In this document: piece by piece, positions 15,170-25,699 of the stretch | Layout: each line of letters starts with the position of its first letter | Position numbering within the stretch: position 1 is the stretch's first letter | NCBI GenBank assembly: GCA_028681135.1 | Contig: JAQUJC010000001.1 | Location: forward strand, 61,838 to 97,344 | Length of the DNA: 35,507 bases | Source of the DNA: Kiritimatiellia bacterium | Lineage (GTDB): Bacteria; Verrucomicrobiota; Kiritimatiellia; CAIQIC01; Lenti-01 | Direction of reading: 5' to 3' | Notes under the pieces: generated by a model | What the model saw: only the letters and a program-made list of their open reading frames with translations | Told to the model about the DNA's origin: nothing | Databases searched by the model: none | Position numbers and translations under genes: made by a program

Positions 15170-16914
15170 TCCCGATCCCGCGCGATCGGCCATTCCAGTG
15201 TGATCGACATGGTATGGCGGGTGGGGAAGGTGTAGACCTGTTCCGCAAAGGCGAGCGTGGCATTTTCGCCATCGGTACGGATGGTGAAGGCGACCTGGGG
15301 CTGACGAGCATGGAGAATGGCGGCCAGGGTGAGGGCCTTCTCAAAGCCGTCACCGCGGCGGGTATTCCATACTTCGTCGGGTTGGGCGGCGCGGGTCTCG
15401 TCATAAATGGAGTCGTTGGCCATCTCACGCAGGCGGCCGACGACCATGGAGATATCCATCGTGCGCGTGGCTTCAATACACACGGGTGAGCGCTCGATGG
15501 CGGCCTGGAAAAATGGCCGCAGATCGGTCCGCGCGAGGTCGCGGCCCACATAGAAGGCCAGGTCGGCCATCGGGTTGTCCTGGCGTTGGCGTTCGAGCGC
15601 CGCGATCAGTTGCTCGCGTGTCAGACCGGCGGGCAGATCGATGCGCGGGCCGGGACGAAACGTTTTGGCGCCCGCGGCATCCGGCCATCGCGGTTCCAAG
15701 TGGCAGAATGCGTGCAGTTCTTTAATCACCTCGCCGGTGTTGTCATGATAACAGGTGAATTCGCGGCCGAGCTTCTGGCGATCCTCTTCCTTGGCCAAGT
15801 CAATGTGGTTGTGGTGGAAGTAGTCGTCGAATTTATTGAGTGGGATGCGATCCGTCATGGGTTCAGGGAAGAACTCATCGCCATCCATTTCGGCCAAGAG
15901 TTTATCGCGCGTACGGTCAGAGACCTTGTAGGGGCAAGAATTCTCATAGGCATAGGCTTTTTCGGCGGGAAGCCAGCGGCGGCGGCCGAACCGCTCATGC
16001 TCGATCTGAAAACAGCGCTGGCGTTCCGGATTCTGGCGCAAAAAATTAAACAAGATTTCCGGCGAGACCTCGGCGTTTAGAAAATCACGGAGCCGCTTCT
16101 GGAAATGGTCATAGGCGGCCGGATCGATGCCGGCCTGTGGATACACCGCATGGACCCAGCCGCTGCAGTGCGCCACGATGGTGATTTGCTCATTTTCAAG
16201 GGCACGCCGGGCCTTGGTGCTCAATTCGGTGCCGTTAAACCACATGTTTTTGGTGACCAGCCGCCGGTTATTGGTCAGGATGCCCTCCTTGAGGTCTACG
16301 AAATTTTGCGAGTGGAGGGGGGTGGCGACGAGGTAAATATCCTCCAGCGGGATATCGCACAGGATGTAGAGTGCCGCGGCATAGAGGGTAGACAGCGAGA
16401 CACATTCGCCAGCGCCATTCTCGTGGCCGGGCAAGAACTGGAAGGCATCCATGGCCTCCACCGTTTCCGTTTTCCAGTAGGGAATGATATCGCTGGTATA
16501 TTTATCGAGGCCGAAATGGCGGCGGATATCGAGGTCAAAATAGAACCGGTCGCCCTCATAGCCGAAGAGCGCATTGCTGCGGGAAATGGTCTCGCGGTCC
16601 ATATAAGGCGCGAATCGCTCCAGCTCGCGCTCCTGCGTGGTCAGGCCCCACGTCTCGAGGTCGAGATTGAACGCGTAGTGGTCCATGATGTACTGCTTCA
16701 GCCGCTGGATGCGCCGGTAGGGCGTCAACTTCGAAAAGTTGGCAAACCAGGGGTCGGCCCGCCATTGCCAGATGCGCGGCGACATCAAGTTGGCCAGCAC
16801 CAGCGGATAAAACAGGTTAGGGAAAATAAAGATTTCCATATCGGACAGGGTGGACGCGGACGAGTATTCCTCGTAGCGATCGGCGGGGACTGGGGGAAAT
16901 GACGTTGTGCTCAT
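15166..16914 (-). CDS. Large cytoplasmic transglutaminase-like protein, function unknown
   Basis: Protein of 582 residues without signal peptide or membrane segment. Residues about 165-225 show a papain/transglutaminase-like arrangement: Cys171 in GAGECVSLSTLYAAAL at a helix start, His201 in TPLHSQNFVDL and Asp207 six residues later, followed by a strand ending in MWFNGT. Residues about 500-565 look like a second, decayed copy: a QPDEVWNTRRGDGFEKALTL segment (511-530) has Gly523 where an active member would have Cys. The rest is charged and unrecognised. The start has only GGGGG three bases upstream as ribosome binding site. It converges on the feo operon and diverges from the glycan operon. 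Protease, amidase, crosslinking or purely structural roles are all possible; I name none. Confidence 0.7.
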   Translation of the reverse strand: MSTTSFPPVPADRYEEYSSASTLSDMEIFIFPNLFYPLVLANLMSPRIWQWRADPWFANFSKLTPYRRIQRLKQYIMDHYAFNLDLETWGLTTQERELERFAPYMDRETISRSNALFGYEGDRFYFDLDIRRHFGLDKYTSDIIPYWKTETVEAMDAFQFLPGHENGAGECVSLSTLYAAALYILCDIPLEDIYLVATPLHSQNFVDLKEGILTNNRRLVTKNMWFNGTELSTKARRALENEQITIVAHCSGWVHAVYPQAGIDPAAYDHFQKRLRDFLNAEVSPEILFNFLRQNPERQRCFQIEHERFGRRRWLPAEKAYAYENSCPYKVSDRTRDKLLAEMDGDEFFPEPMTDRIPLNKFDDYFHHNHIDLAKEEDRQKLGREFTCYHDNTGEVIKELHAFCHLEPRWPDAAGAKTFRPGPRIDLPAGLTREQLIAALERQRQDNPMADLAFYVGRDLARTDLRPFFQAAIERSPVCIEATRTMDISMVVGRLREMANDSIYDETRAAQPDEVWNTRRGDGFEKALTLAAILHARQPQVAFTIRTDGENATLAFAEQVYTFPTRHTMSITLEWPIARDRD

Positions 16915-16922
16915 AGCCCCCG

Positions 16923-16951
16923 AATATGCGATGAGAAACGCGGGAGTGCAA
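16923..16951 (-). promoter_or_regulatory. Possible promoter of the transglutaminase-like gene
   Basis: On the minus strand TTGCAC (16951-16946) and CATATT (16928-16923) are spaced by 17 bases. The predicted start of transcription would be within a few bases of the ATG, giving a very short leader. Both hexamers are only partial matches. Confidence 0.25.
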
Positions 16952-17010
16952 CTTCTATCCCAATTTTGAGATTGCGGGAGGGGGGCGCTTCAGGGACACT
17001 GGCGGCCCAG

Positions 17011-18747
17011 ATGGAAGCATCCTTGCCAGTCGAAAAAGCAGACCGCCAGCCGTGGCGCTGGGGCCATTTGATCTTGGTCCTGGTGGTGGCCGCGACGTGG
17101 CTGGGACTCTCGGGCATGAATCTGTGGATGGGCGAATTGAATCAGGATGAGGGCTGGTACCTGTATGCCGCAGGGCAGATGCGCGACGGGCGCTTGCCTT
17201 ACCGCGATTTTGCCTTCACCCAGGCACCGCTTATGCCGGTGGTCTATGCCGTGGGGTATCATTGGGTCGAGCGCTTGGGTGTGGCGGGGGGGCGCGCCTT
17301 GACCTGGGTCTTCGGAACCCTGAGCCTCTTGGCCGCGGTTTGGCTGGCCATGCGCGCGGGTCCCCGCCGGGCCCAGCGCCTGACGGGCGGTATCTGCTTC
17401 ATTTTGGCGGCGATCAATATCTACCAGTCCTATTTCACCACGATCGTGAAAACCTATGCCCTGTCGGGCATGTTCCTGGCGGCCGGGTTGGCCCTGCTTT
17501 CGTTCGTGGGGCGGCGTCGGGCTTTTCGGGCGGCGTCGGCTTCCGGCTTCCTGCTGGCCTGCGCGGCGGCGACGCGGATTTCGCTGGGGGCGGCGCTGGC
17601 GCTGGGCGGACTCTATCTGCTGCTCTGCCGCAAACGGCTCAAGGCCTGGGCCTGGCTGGATTTCGCGTTGGGTGGCGGGGTGGGTCTGGCACTCACGTTG
17701 CTGCCGTTTATGGCGCTTGGCCAGGATGGGTTCCGGTTCGGTATCCTGGAGTATCACACGCTGCGTGAGGCCGGTCCCTGGGCCATTCAACTGGCCTATA
17801 AGGCCGGCGGTCTGGCGCGGCTGATCCAGGCCTATTTCCCCGCCGCGGTCATCGGTCTGTTTTTAGTGGTGGCCGCTCTGCGCGCGATGGCCTGTCAGCG
17901 GTCGTCCACCCCCCCCCCGGCGCCCTCCCCTCCGGCACCCCCCCCCGACGATATCGCGCCCTGTTTCAATTCGTTCCTGTGGGTGGTGGTGGTCGTCCTG
18001 GCGCTGGTGCATCTGGCCGCGCCGTTTCCCTATGACGATTATCAAGTCCCGGTGTATTTGATCTTTTGTGTCGCCCTGGCGGCCACGGCTGCCCGCTGGT
18101 GGGTGCGGATGGAAAGCCGTTGGCTGGCCAACTGCGTCGGCCGGGTGCGCAGCGTGCGCCGATTGGGTCTGCTGACGGGCTTATGGCTGGTATGCTCGCT
18201 CTATGCCGTTTCGTCGCCGCTGGCGCAGGGGTGGTTTGTCGCCGGTCGTGATCGCATCTGGTGGCGCTTGCGCGACCAAAGTCCGGTGGCCCAGTTGCAG
18301 GACATGGGCCGCTGGGTACGGGAGTTGACCCTGGCCGAGCAGGGGACCCACCTGTTGACCCAGGACACCTATTTGGCGGTCGAGGCGGGGCTGCCGGTGC
18401 CGCATGGCCTGGAAATGGGGCCGTTTAGCTATTATCCGGACTGGTCACGTGATCGGGCGGAGCAGCTCGGTGTGCTGAATCGCGAGATGCTGCGCGACGT
18501 GCTGATCACGGCCACCAATGCGCCCATCGCCGCCTTCAGCGGCTATAGCCTGAGCATCCGCTCCCCGGAGGTCGCGCACGTCGACCGCGAGGACCGCCTG
18601 GCTTTTGACGCCATCCTCGAGGACGAATTTGACCATGTCGAGAGCGTCCCCGGTTTCGGACAGGCCGGCACCACGCTGGACATATGGCGGCGTAAACCGG
18701 TCGAGGATGCGGATGCTGAGGACCCGGCTCCAACGGACGCGGAATGA
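17011..18747 (+). CDS. Membrane glycosyltransferase, GT39/ArnT-like
   Basis: Integral membrane protein of 578 residues that probably moves a sugar from a polyprenyl-phosphate donor to an envelope acceptor. Near the N-terminus, after the first helix, ELNQDEGWYLYAAGQMRDG and LPYRDFAFTQAPL form the acidic extracytoplasmic motif of the GT39/PMT_2 superfamily. About ten hydrophobic segments follow to residue 410, then a soluble C-terminal part. A Pro-rich cytoplasmic or periplasmic loop (RSSTPPPAPSPPAPPPDD) is encoded by C10 and C9 runs (17909-17918, 17938-17946). ATG 17011 is chosen; a TTG 45 bases upstream is in frame. It overlaps the next gene by 4 bases (ATGA), so donor synthesis, transfer and export genes form one operon. 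Confidence 0.85.
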   Translation: MEASLPVEKADRQPWRWGHLILVLVVAATWLGLSGMNLWMGELNQDEGWYLYAAGQMRDGRLPYRDFAFTQAPLMPVVYAVGYHWVERLGVAGGRALTWVFGTLSLLAAVWLAMRAGPRRAQRLTGGICFILAAINIYQSYFTTIVKTYALSGMFLAAGLALLSFVGRRRAFRAASASGFLLACAAATRISLGAALALGGLYLLLCRKRLKAWAWLDFALGGGVGLALTLLPFMALGQDGFRFGILEYHTLREAGPWAIQLAYKAGGLARLIQAYFPAAVIGLFLVVAALRAMACQRSSTPPPAPSPPAPPPDDIAPCFNSFLWVVVVVLALVHLAAPFPYDDYQVPVYLIFCVALAATAARWWVRMESRWLANCVGRVRSVRRLGLLTGLWLVCSLYAVSSPLAQGWFVAGRDRIWWRLRDQSPVAQLQDMGRWVRELTLAEQGTHLLTQDTYLAVEAGLPVPHGLEMGPFSYYPDWSRDRAEQLGVLNREMLRDVLITATNAPIAAFSGYSLSIRSPEVAHVDREDRLAFDAILEDEFDHVESVPGFGQAGTTLDIWRRKPVEDADAEDPAPTDAE

Positions 18748-19520
18748 AGCTCTCGATTATTGTGCCGGCGTACAACGAGGAAGACCGCATCGGCGGGATG
18801 CTTGAGGCCTATCTCGACCACTTCGTCCCGCGTTATCAGGACGACGTTGAGATCATTGTGTCGGTCAATGGGTCGCGCGACCGTACCGAGGCCGTGGTGC
18901 GGGAGTTTCAGACACGTTTTCCGCAGGTGCAGATGCAGGTCACGCCCGAGCCGATTGGCAAGGGCGGGGCCATCATGGTGGGGGGCGAGCAGGCGCGGGG
19001 CGACCTCATTGGCTTTGTGGATGCCGATGGCGCGACGCCGCCGGTGGCATTCGAAGATCTTGTGGACCAGATTGGCGATGCCGGTTTAATCATTGCCTCG
19101 CGCCGCCTGCCGGGGGCCGTGATTCATCCCCGCCAGCCCTGGTCGCGCCGCGCCGTGTCGCGCGTATTCAATTGTCTGGTACGGACGCTCTTCAAGTTGC
19201 ACATCACCGACACCCAATGCGGGGCCAAGCTGATGACAGCGAACGCCTGGCAAGCGATTGTCCCGCATATTGGTCTGACCAAATGGGCCTTTGATGTGGA
19301 CATGTTGTTCAAGACCCGCCGGGCGGGATATCGGATTGTTGAAATCCCGACGACCTGGCGCGATGTCGGCGGATCGAAGCTCCGGATCGGGCGGGTTTCC
19401 TTCCAGATGCTGCTGGCGATTGTCCGGCTGCGGCTCTTGTATTCACCGCTGAGCTGGGTGGTGACGCTCTATGACCGTCTGTTGGGGCGCGTCATTGAAT
19501 TACCGCCTGAGGCCCGATGA
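18744..19520 (+). CDS. GT2 glycosyltransferase, polyprenyl-phosphate sugar synthase type
   Basis: Enzyme of 258 residues with the GT-A fold: KLSIIVPAYNEEDRI at the N-terminus, GKGGAIMVGGEQARGD, the metal-binding FVDADGATPP (DxD), then ASRRLPGAVI, DTQCGAKLM and WAFDVDMLF. These are the marks of dolichyl/undecaprenyl-phosphate hexose synthases (Alg5/DPM-like). It lacks C-terminal membrane helices. The likely product is a lipid-linked sugar for the upstream GT39-like transferase. ATG overlaps the upstream stop (ATGA), and its own stop overlaps the next start the same way. Confidence 0.88.
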   Translation: MKLSIIVPAYNEEDRIGGMLEAYLDHFVPRYQDDVEIIVSVNGSRDRTEAVVREFQTRFPQVQMQVTPEPIGKGGAIMVGGEQARGDLIGFVDADGATPPVAFEDLVDQIGDAGLIIASRRLPGAVIHPRQPWSRRAVSRVFNCLVRTLFKLHITDTQCGAKLMTANAWQAIVPHIGLTKWAFDVDMLFKTRRAGYRIVEIPTTWRDVGGSKLRIGRVSFQMLLAIVRLRLLYSPLSWVVTLYDRLLGRVIELPPEAR

Positions 19521-20785
19521 TGCCCACGCGGGTCGTCCGGGATGAATCGGGACTGGTTCGCCACGGCACGCTGCTGGTGATCGGTTCGCTGGTCGGGGCG
19601 GTCTGCAATGCCGCCTTCCACATGGTGGTGGGTCGCGAGCGGGTGCTGCCCAATGCGGAATATGGCGCCCTGGTGGCCATGCTGGGCATCATCCTGGCCG
19701 TCAGCACGCCGATGCTGGCGGTACAGAACACGCTGGCGCATTTCATCTCGACGCGCGCACGCGCGGGGCGTCGCGATGAAATCCTGCCATTTTTCCTGCA
19801 TTGGGCCATGGTGTTTGCGACCGTGTCGGCGGTCATCGTGGTGGGGGCCTGGATGTTTAGGGTGCCCCTGGCGGCTTTCTGGAATGTACGTCCGGCGCTG
19901 ATGCTCACGACGCTGGTGGTGTTGGCCGGTAGCCTGTGGATGAATCTCTTTTATGGGCTATTGCAAGGGATGCAGGCTTTTGTCTGGCTGGCCTGGGTGC
20001 CGCAGGCCTGGGGCGTGACGCGCTTGGTGCTGGGCGCGGCCTTCGCCGTGTGTCTTTCCGCCACCGCGACAGCGGCCCTGGCGGCGCAGGGAATCGGCGT
20101 GGCGGTAGTGTTCCTCTTGGGGATGGCGGCGTTGCTGAGTCTGCGCCTGCCCGCGGGGCCGGCCGTGCGCCGTCCTCCGGGCAGCTACCGCTATCTCGGT
20201 TCGGCGCTGCTGTGCCTCGGCGGCTATGCCATGCTGATGAACCTCGATGCCGCCCTGGCCAAACGCTATTTCGACCCCGAAACGGCCGGCTTGTTTGCCA
20301 AGTCCGCCATTATTGCGCGCACCGCGGTTTTCCTGCCGGTCCCCATCGCGACGGCCCTCTTTCCCAAGGTGTCGTCTGCGGGCGAACTCAGCCACGACAG
20401 TTGGCGGCTACTGGGAAAAGCGATGGCCTATGCCGGCCTGCTGATTGGCGCGGCCGTCGGGGTCTGTCTGGTATTCCCCGCCTTACCCTGGACCATCCTG
20501 TATGGCGCTTGGTCGCCGGACATCGCGGATAGCGCCGCAACGATGACGCGCGCCATGGTGCTGGCCATGGCCCCGCTGGCGCTCGTCTATCTGCTGCTGA
20601 ATTTTGAGATGGCCCAGCGCCACTTCCGACGGAGTTTTGTGCTCGTGCCCGCCAGCCTGGCCTATATCGCGGGCGTTGCCCTATGGCATACTCATCCGTT
20701 GCAGATTCCTGCTGTGCTGGGCGTTCTCAACCTGGCCGTGTTGGTGTGGCTGGGGCGGGCTGTGCTCCGCCGCCGCGCGGGGTGA
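19517..20785 (+). CDS. Wzx/MATE-like polysaccharide flippase
   Basis: Polytopic membrane protein of 422 residues with about twelve hydrophobic segments spread over its whole length and few conserved polar motifs, as is normal for oligosaccharide flippases of the MOP superfamily. The N-terminal GTLLVIGSLVGAVCNAAFHM and the middle GGYAMLMNLDAALAKRYFDP followed by AGLFAKSAIIARTAVFLP are typical of Wzx proteins: a helix break, then Asp and an AGLYA-like motif. It is third in a coupled trio with two glycosyltransferases, which supports export of a lipid-linked glycan. Start at ATG 19517 overlaps the preceding stop; ATG 19520 is also possible. Confidence 0.8.
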   Translation: MMPTRVVRDESGLVRHGTLLVIGSLVGAVCNAAFHMVVGRERVLPNAEYGALVAMLGIILAVSTPMLAVQNTLAHFISTRARAGRRDEILPFFLHWAMVFATVSAVIVVGAWMFRVPLAAFWNVRPALMLTTLVVLAGSLWMNLFYGLLQGMQAFVWLAWVPQAWGVTRLVLGAAFAVCLSATATAALAAQGIGVAVVFLLGMAALLSLRLPAGPAVRRPPGSYRYLGSALLCLGGYAMLMNLDAALAKRYFDPETAGLFAKSAIIARTAVFLPVPIATALFPKVSSAGELSHDSWRLLGKAMAYAGLLIGAAVGVCLVFPALPWTILYGAWSPDIADSAATMTRAMVLAMAPLALVYLLLNFEMAQRHFRRSFVLVPASLAYIAGVALWHTHPLQIPAVLGVLNLAVLVWLGRAVLRRRAG

Positions 20786-20908
20786 GGGGGGGGCTATCGT
20801 TTCATAAAACGATCAACCGCCTGGAGGCACCAAAATTGGCGAGCCAGGAGTTTTTCGCGGGGTTTTCCAGATTTCACCGTGGTATACAACACATGAGAAG
20901 GCGCTGAA

Positions 20909-20954
20909 GAATCCAGGCCAAAAGGGCTCAAAAAAGTGTTTGGGGCCTGGATTC
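20909..20954. repeat. Inverted repeat GAATCCAGGCC/GGCCTGGATTC
   Basis: Perfect 11-base inverted copies at 20909-20919 and 20944-20954 with a 24-base spacer. No T tract follows on either side, so it is not a standard terminator. It lies upstream of the predicted secA promoter and could mark a small dispersed element or end the flippase transcript by another means. Confidence 0.6.
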
Positions 20955-20979
20955 CAGGCGTGATATTGGGGTTCAAAGC

Positions 20980-21009
20980 TTGTCAGCGGGGGGCAATAGG
21001 GGGTAGAGT
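20980..21009 (+). promoter_or_regulatory. Candidate secA promoter
   Basis: TTGTCA (20980-20985) and TAGAGT (21004-21009) are separated by 18 bases. The implied leader is about 48 bases. The ribosome binding site of secA itself is poor (CGAGACGAGACC upstream of the ATG). Confidence 0.4.
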
Positions 21010-21063
21010 CGGCGCGTTTATTTTAGCGAATCGAGCGCGTGACCAGAATCGAGACGAGACCTT

Positions 21064-24141
<3,078 letters not shown>

Positions 24142-24143
24142 TC

Positions 24144-25499
24144 ATGGATGCGTGCGTCATTCTGAAGGAGTCCCAACACGGGTTGCAGCGCAACATGATT
24201 GACCATGAGGCCTTGCGGGTGCTCACGCGCCTCGACGAAGCCGGCTATAAAGGATATCTGTGCGGGGGGGGGGTGCGCGACCTGCTGCTGAAGCGTACCC
24301 CCAAGGATTTTGATATCGTTACCGATGCGCGTCCCGAGGAGGTCAAGAAGATTTTTCGCAACAGCCGGATCATTGGACGGCGGTTTAAGCTGGCGCATGT
24401 GTTTTTCCGCAATGTAATCATCGAGACCGCCACCTTCCGCGCCCAGTTCGATGTGCCACCGCCGGAGGCGGAGGGCGTGCCGCTGCCCACGCGCCGCCGG
24501 ACCGATGTGCCGGACCCCACCTTTGCCACGCGCGGAGGGGTCATCGTGCGCGATAATGTCTATGGCACGCCCGAAGAGGATGCCCACCGGCGCGATTTTA
24601 CCATCAATGGCCTGTTCTACAACATCGCCGATGGCAGCATCATCGACTATGTCAATGGGCTGAGGGACCTGGAGGCGCGTATCCTGCGGGTGATCGGCGA
24701 TCCCGTAATGCGTTTTCACGAAGATCCAGTCCGGATGGTCCGCGCGGTGCGGATTGCTGCACAACTCGATTTTGAAATCGAGGAGAGCGCCCGTAAGGCC
24801 ATCATGCAGATGAGCAGCGAGATTCAACACTCGTCCCGTGAACGCCTCTACGAAGAAATGCTGAAAATCCTGAATTGCGGCAGCGCCAAATCTGCGTTCG
24901 ACCGCTCATGGAAAAAGGGGCTCTTCCAGAAGATATATCCAAGTTTTTCGACGTGGTTGCAGACGCCCGAAGGCCAGGCGGCCATGCCGTGGGTGAAGAA
25001 AGCCCTGCGTCAGTTCGATGTCTGGAAGCAGGCGAGGTTGAAACCGATGCCGGCGTTGCAGCATGCGTTGTTGTTCGGTCCCCAGATCGAGGTCATGACC
25101 GCCACCCTCGTGGCCGATGGCCTGGTGGAGTTTGAAGCGACGCTGCAGGCCGTCCATACCGTGCTGCGCGACAAGACCAACCTGACGCAGATTCCCAAGG
25201 CCATGGTCTTTGATGTGGAGCGTATTATGGGGCTCCAGGTGCAGATGCGTAAATCTTCTGGCCAGAGCCGCTACGCGATCCGCCTGCGTCAGCGCAAAGG
25301 ATTTGAAGAGGCTTTGATTTATCTCAAATTTGCCAGTGGGATGGATGCCGCGCGCAAGGAGGTGCTGGCCCGCTGGCTCGCGCCGGTCCAGTCGGAGACC
25401 CCGCCCCATAAGGGGGCGGCGCAGACTCCAACGGCGGCGCCCCGTACAACCAAGCGCAAACGCAGCCCCACCCGGAAGCCCGGCAAATCCGCGTCCTAA
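24144..25499 (+). CDS. pcnB: Poly(A) polymerase, PcnB type
   Basis: Class II nucleotidyltransferase of 451 residues expected to add 3' poly(A) tails to RNA and promote decay. The head domain has YLCGGGVRDLLLKRTPKDFD (38-57) with the catalytic Asp pair D55/D57 and the IIGRRFKLAHVFF segment (76-88) typical of poly(A) polymerases rather than CCA-adding enzymes. FTINGLFYNIADGSIIDYV and the RIL-type VIGDPVMRFHEDPVRMVRAVR follow. The C-terminus is strongly basic (TTKRKRSPTRKPGKSAS), as in E. coli PcnB, and would bind RNA. A G10 run (24264-24273) encodes the catalytic GGG. The chosen ATG is two bases after the secA stop; an earlier in-frame start would lie inside secA. A CCA-adding role cannot be excluded without a second homologue in view. 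Confidence 0.9.
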   Translation: MDACVILKESQHGLQRNMIDHEALRVLTRLDEAGYKGYLCGGGVRDLLLKRTPKDFDIVTDARPEEVKKIFRNSRIIGRRFKLAHVFFRNVIIETATFRAQFDVPPPEAEGVPLPTRRRTDVPDPTFATRGGVIVRDNVYGTPEEDAHRRDFTINGLFYNIADGSIIDYVNGLRDLEARILRVIGDPVMRFHEDPVRMVRAVRIAAQLDFEIEESARKAIMQMSSEIQHSSRERLYEEMLKILNCGSAKSAFDRSWKKGLFQKIYPSFSTWLQTPEGQAAMPWVKKALRQFDVWKQARLKPMPALQHALLFGPQIEVMTATLVADGLVEFEATLQAVHTVLRDKTNLTQIPKAMVFDVERIMGLQVQMRKSSGQSRYAIRLRQRKGFEEALIYLKFASGMDAARKEVLARWLAPVQSETPPHKGAAQTPTAAPRTTKRKRSPTRKPGKSAS

Positions 25500-25662
25500 C
25501 ATTCGGCCGCTTTGCTCCGGCCACGCCTGCGAAGCCGAAGGCATCCGTGGGCGACAGGGTCGCGGGGCTGATCGCACACCGTCGAGAATGCTGGTTATTG
25601 AAATACCGATACCCGTTGCGGGCGTTGCCTTTTGGGGGCTGTGCGGGGGGGGGGCTTGATGG
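25500..25662. other. Gap between pcnB and hypF
   Basis: No gene seen. It holds a short GGCCG...CGGCC stem (25505-25522) without T tract, a GCCTGCGAAGCCGAAGGC near-palindrome (25525-25542), and a G10 run (25645-25654) just before the hypF promoter candidate. Confidence 0.4.
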
Positions 25663-25691
25663 CTGAAATTGGTTGGGGGATGGCGTATAGT
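25663..25691 (+). promoter_or_regulatory. Candidate hypF promoter
   Basis: CTGAAA (25663-25668) and TATAGT (25686-25691) are spaced by 17 bases. The -10 ends only 8 bases before the hypF ATG, so the transcript would be leaderless or nearly so, which agrees with the lack of a good ribosome binding site there. Confidence 0.4.
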
Positions 25692-25699
25692 GGTGAGTT

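Larger units (their letters stand above)
20786..21063. other. Gap between flippase gene and secA
   Basis: 278 bases without a gene I trust. It contains a G8 run (20786-20793), the short hairpin ATCGTTT-CATA-AAACGAT (20796-20813), the long inverted repeat listed separately and the secA promoter candidate. A 60-codon minus-strand frame (20794-20976) spans most of it; it has no visible ribosome binding site or family. Confidence 0.45.

Noticed and set aside
20794-20976. 60-codon minus-strand frame between the flippase gene and secA
   Set aside because: Overlaps the inverted repeat and has no visible ribosome binding site or family; kept only as part of the structured-gap finding.
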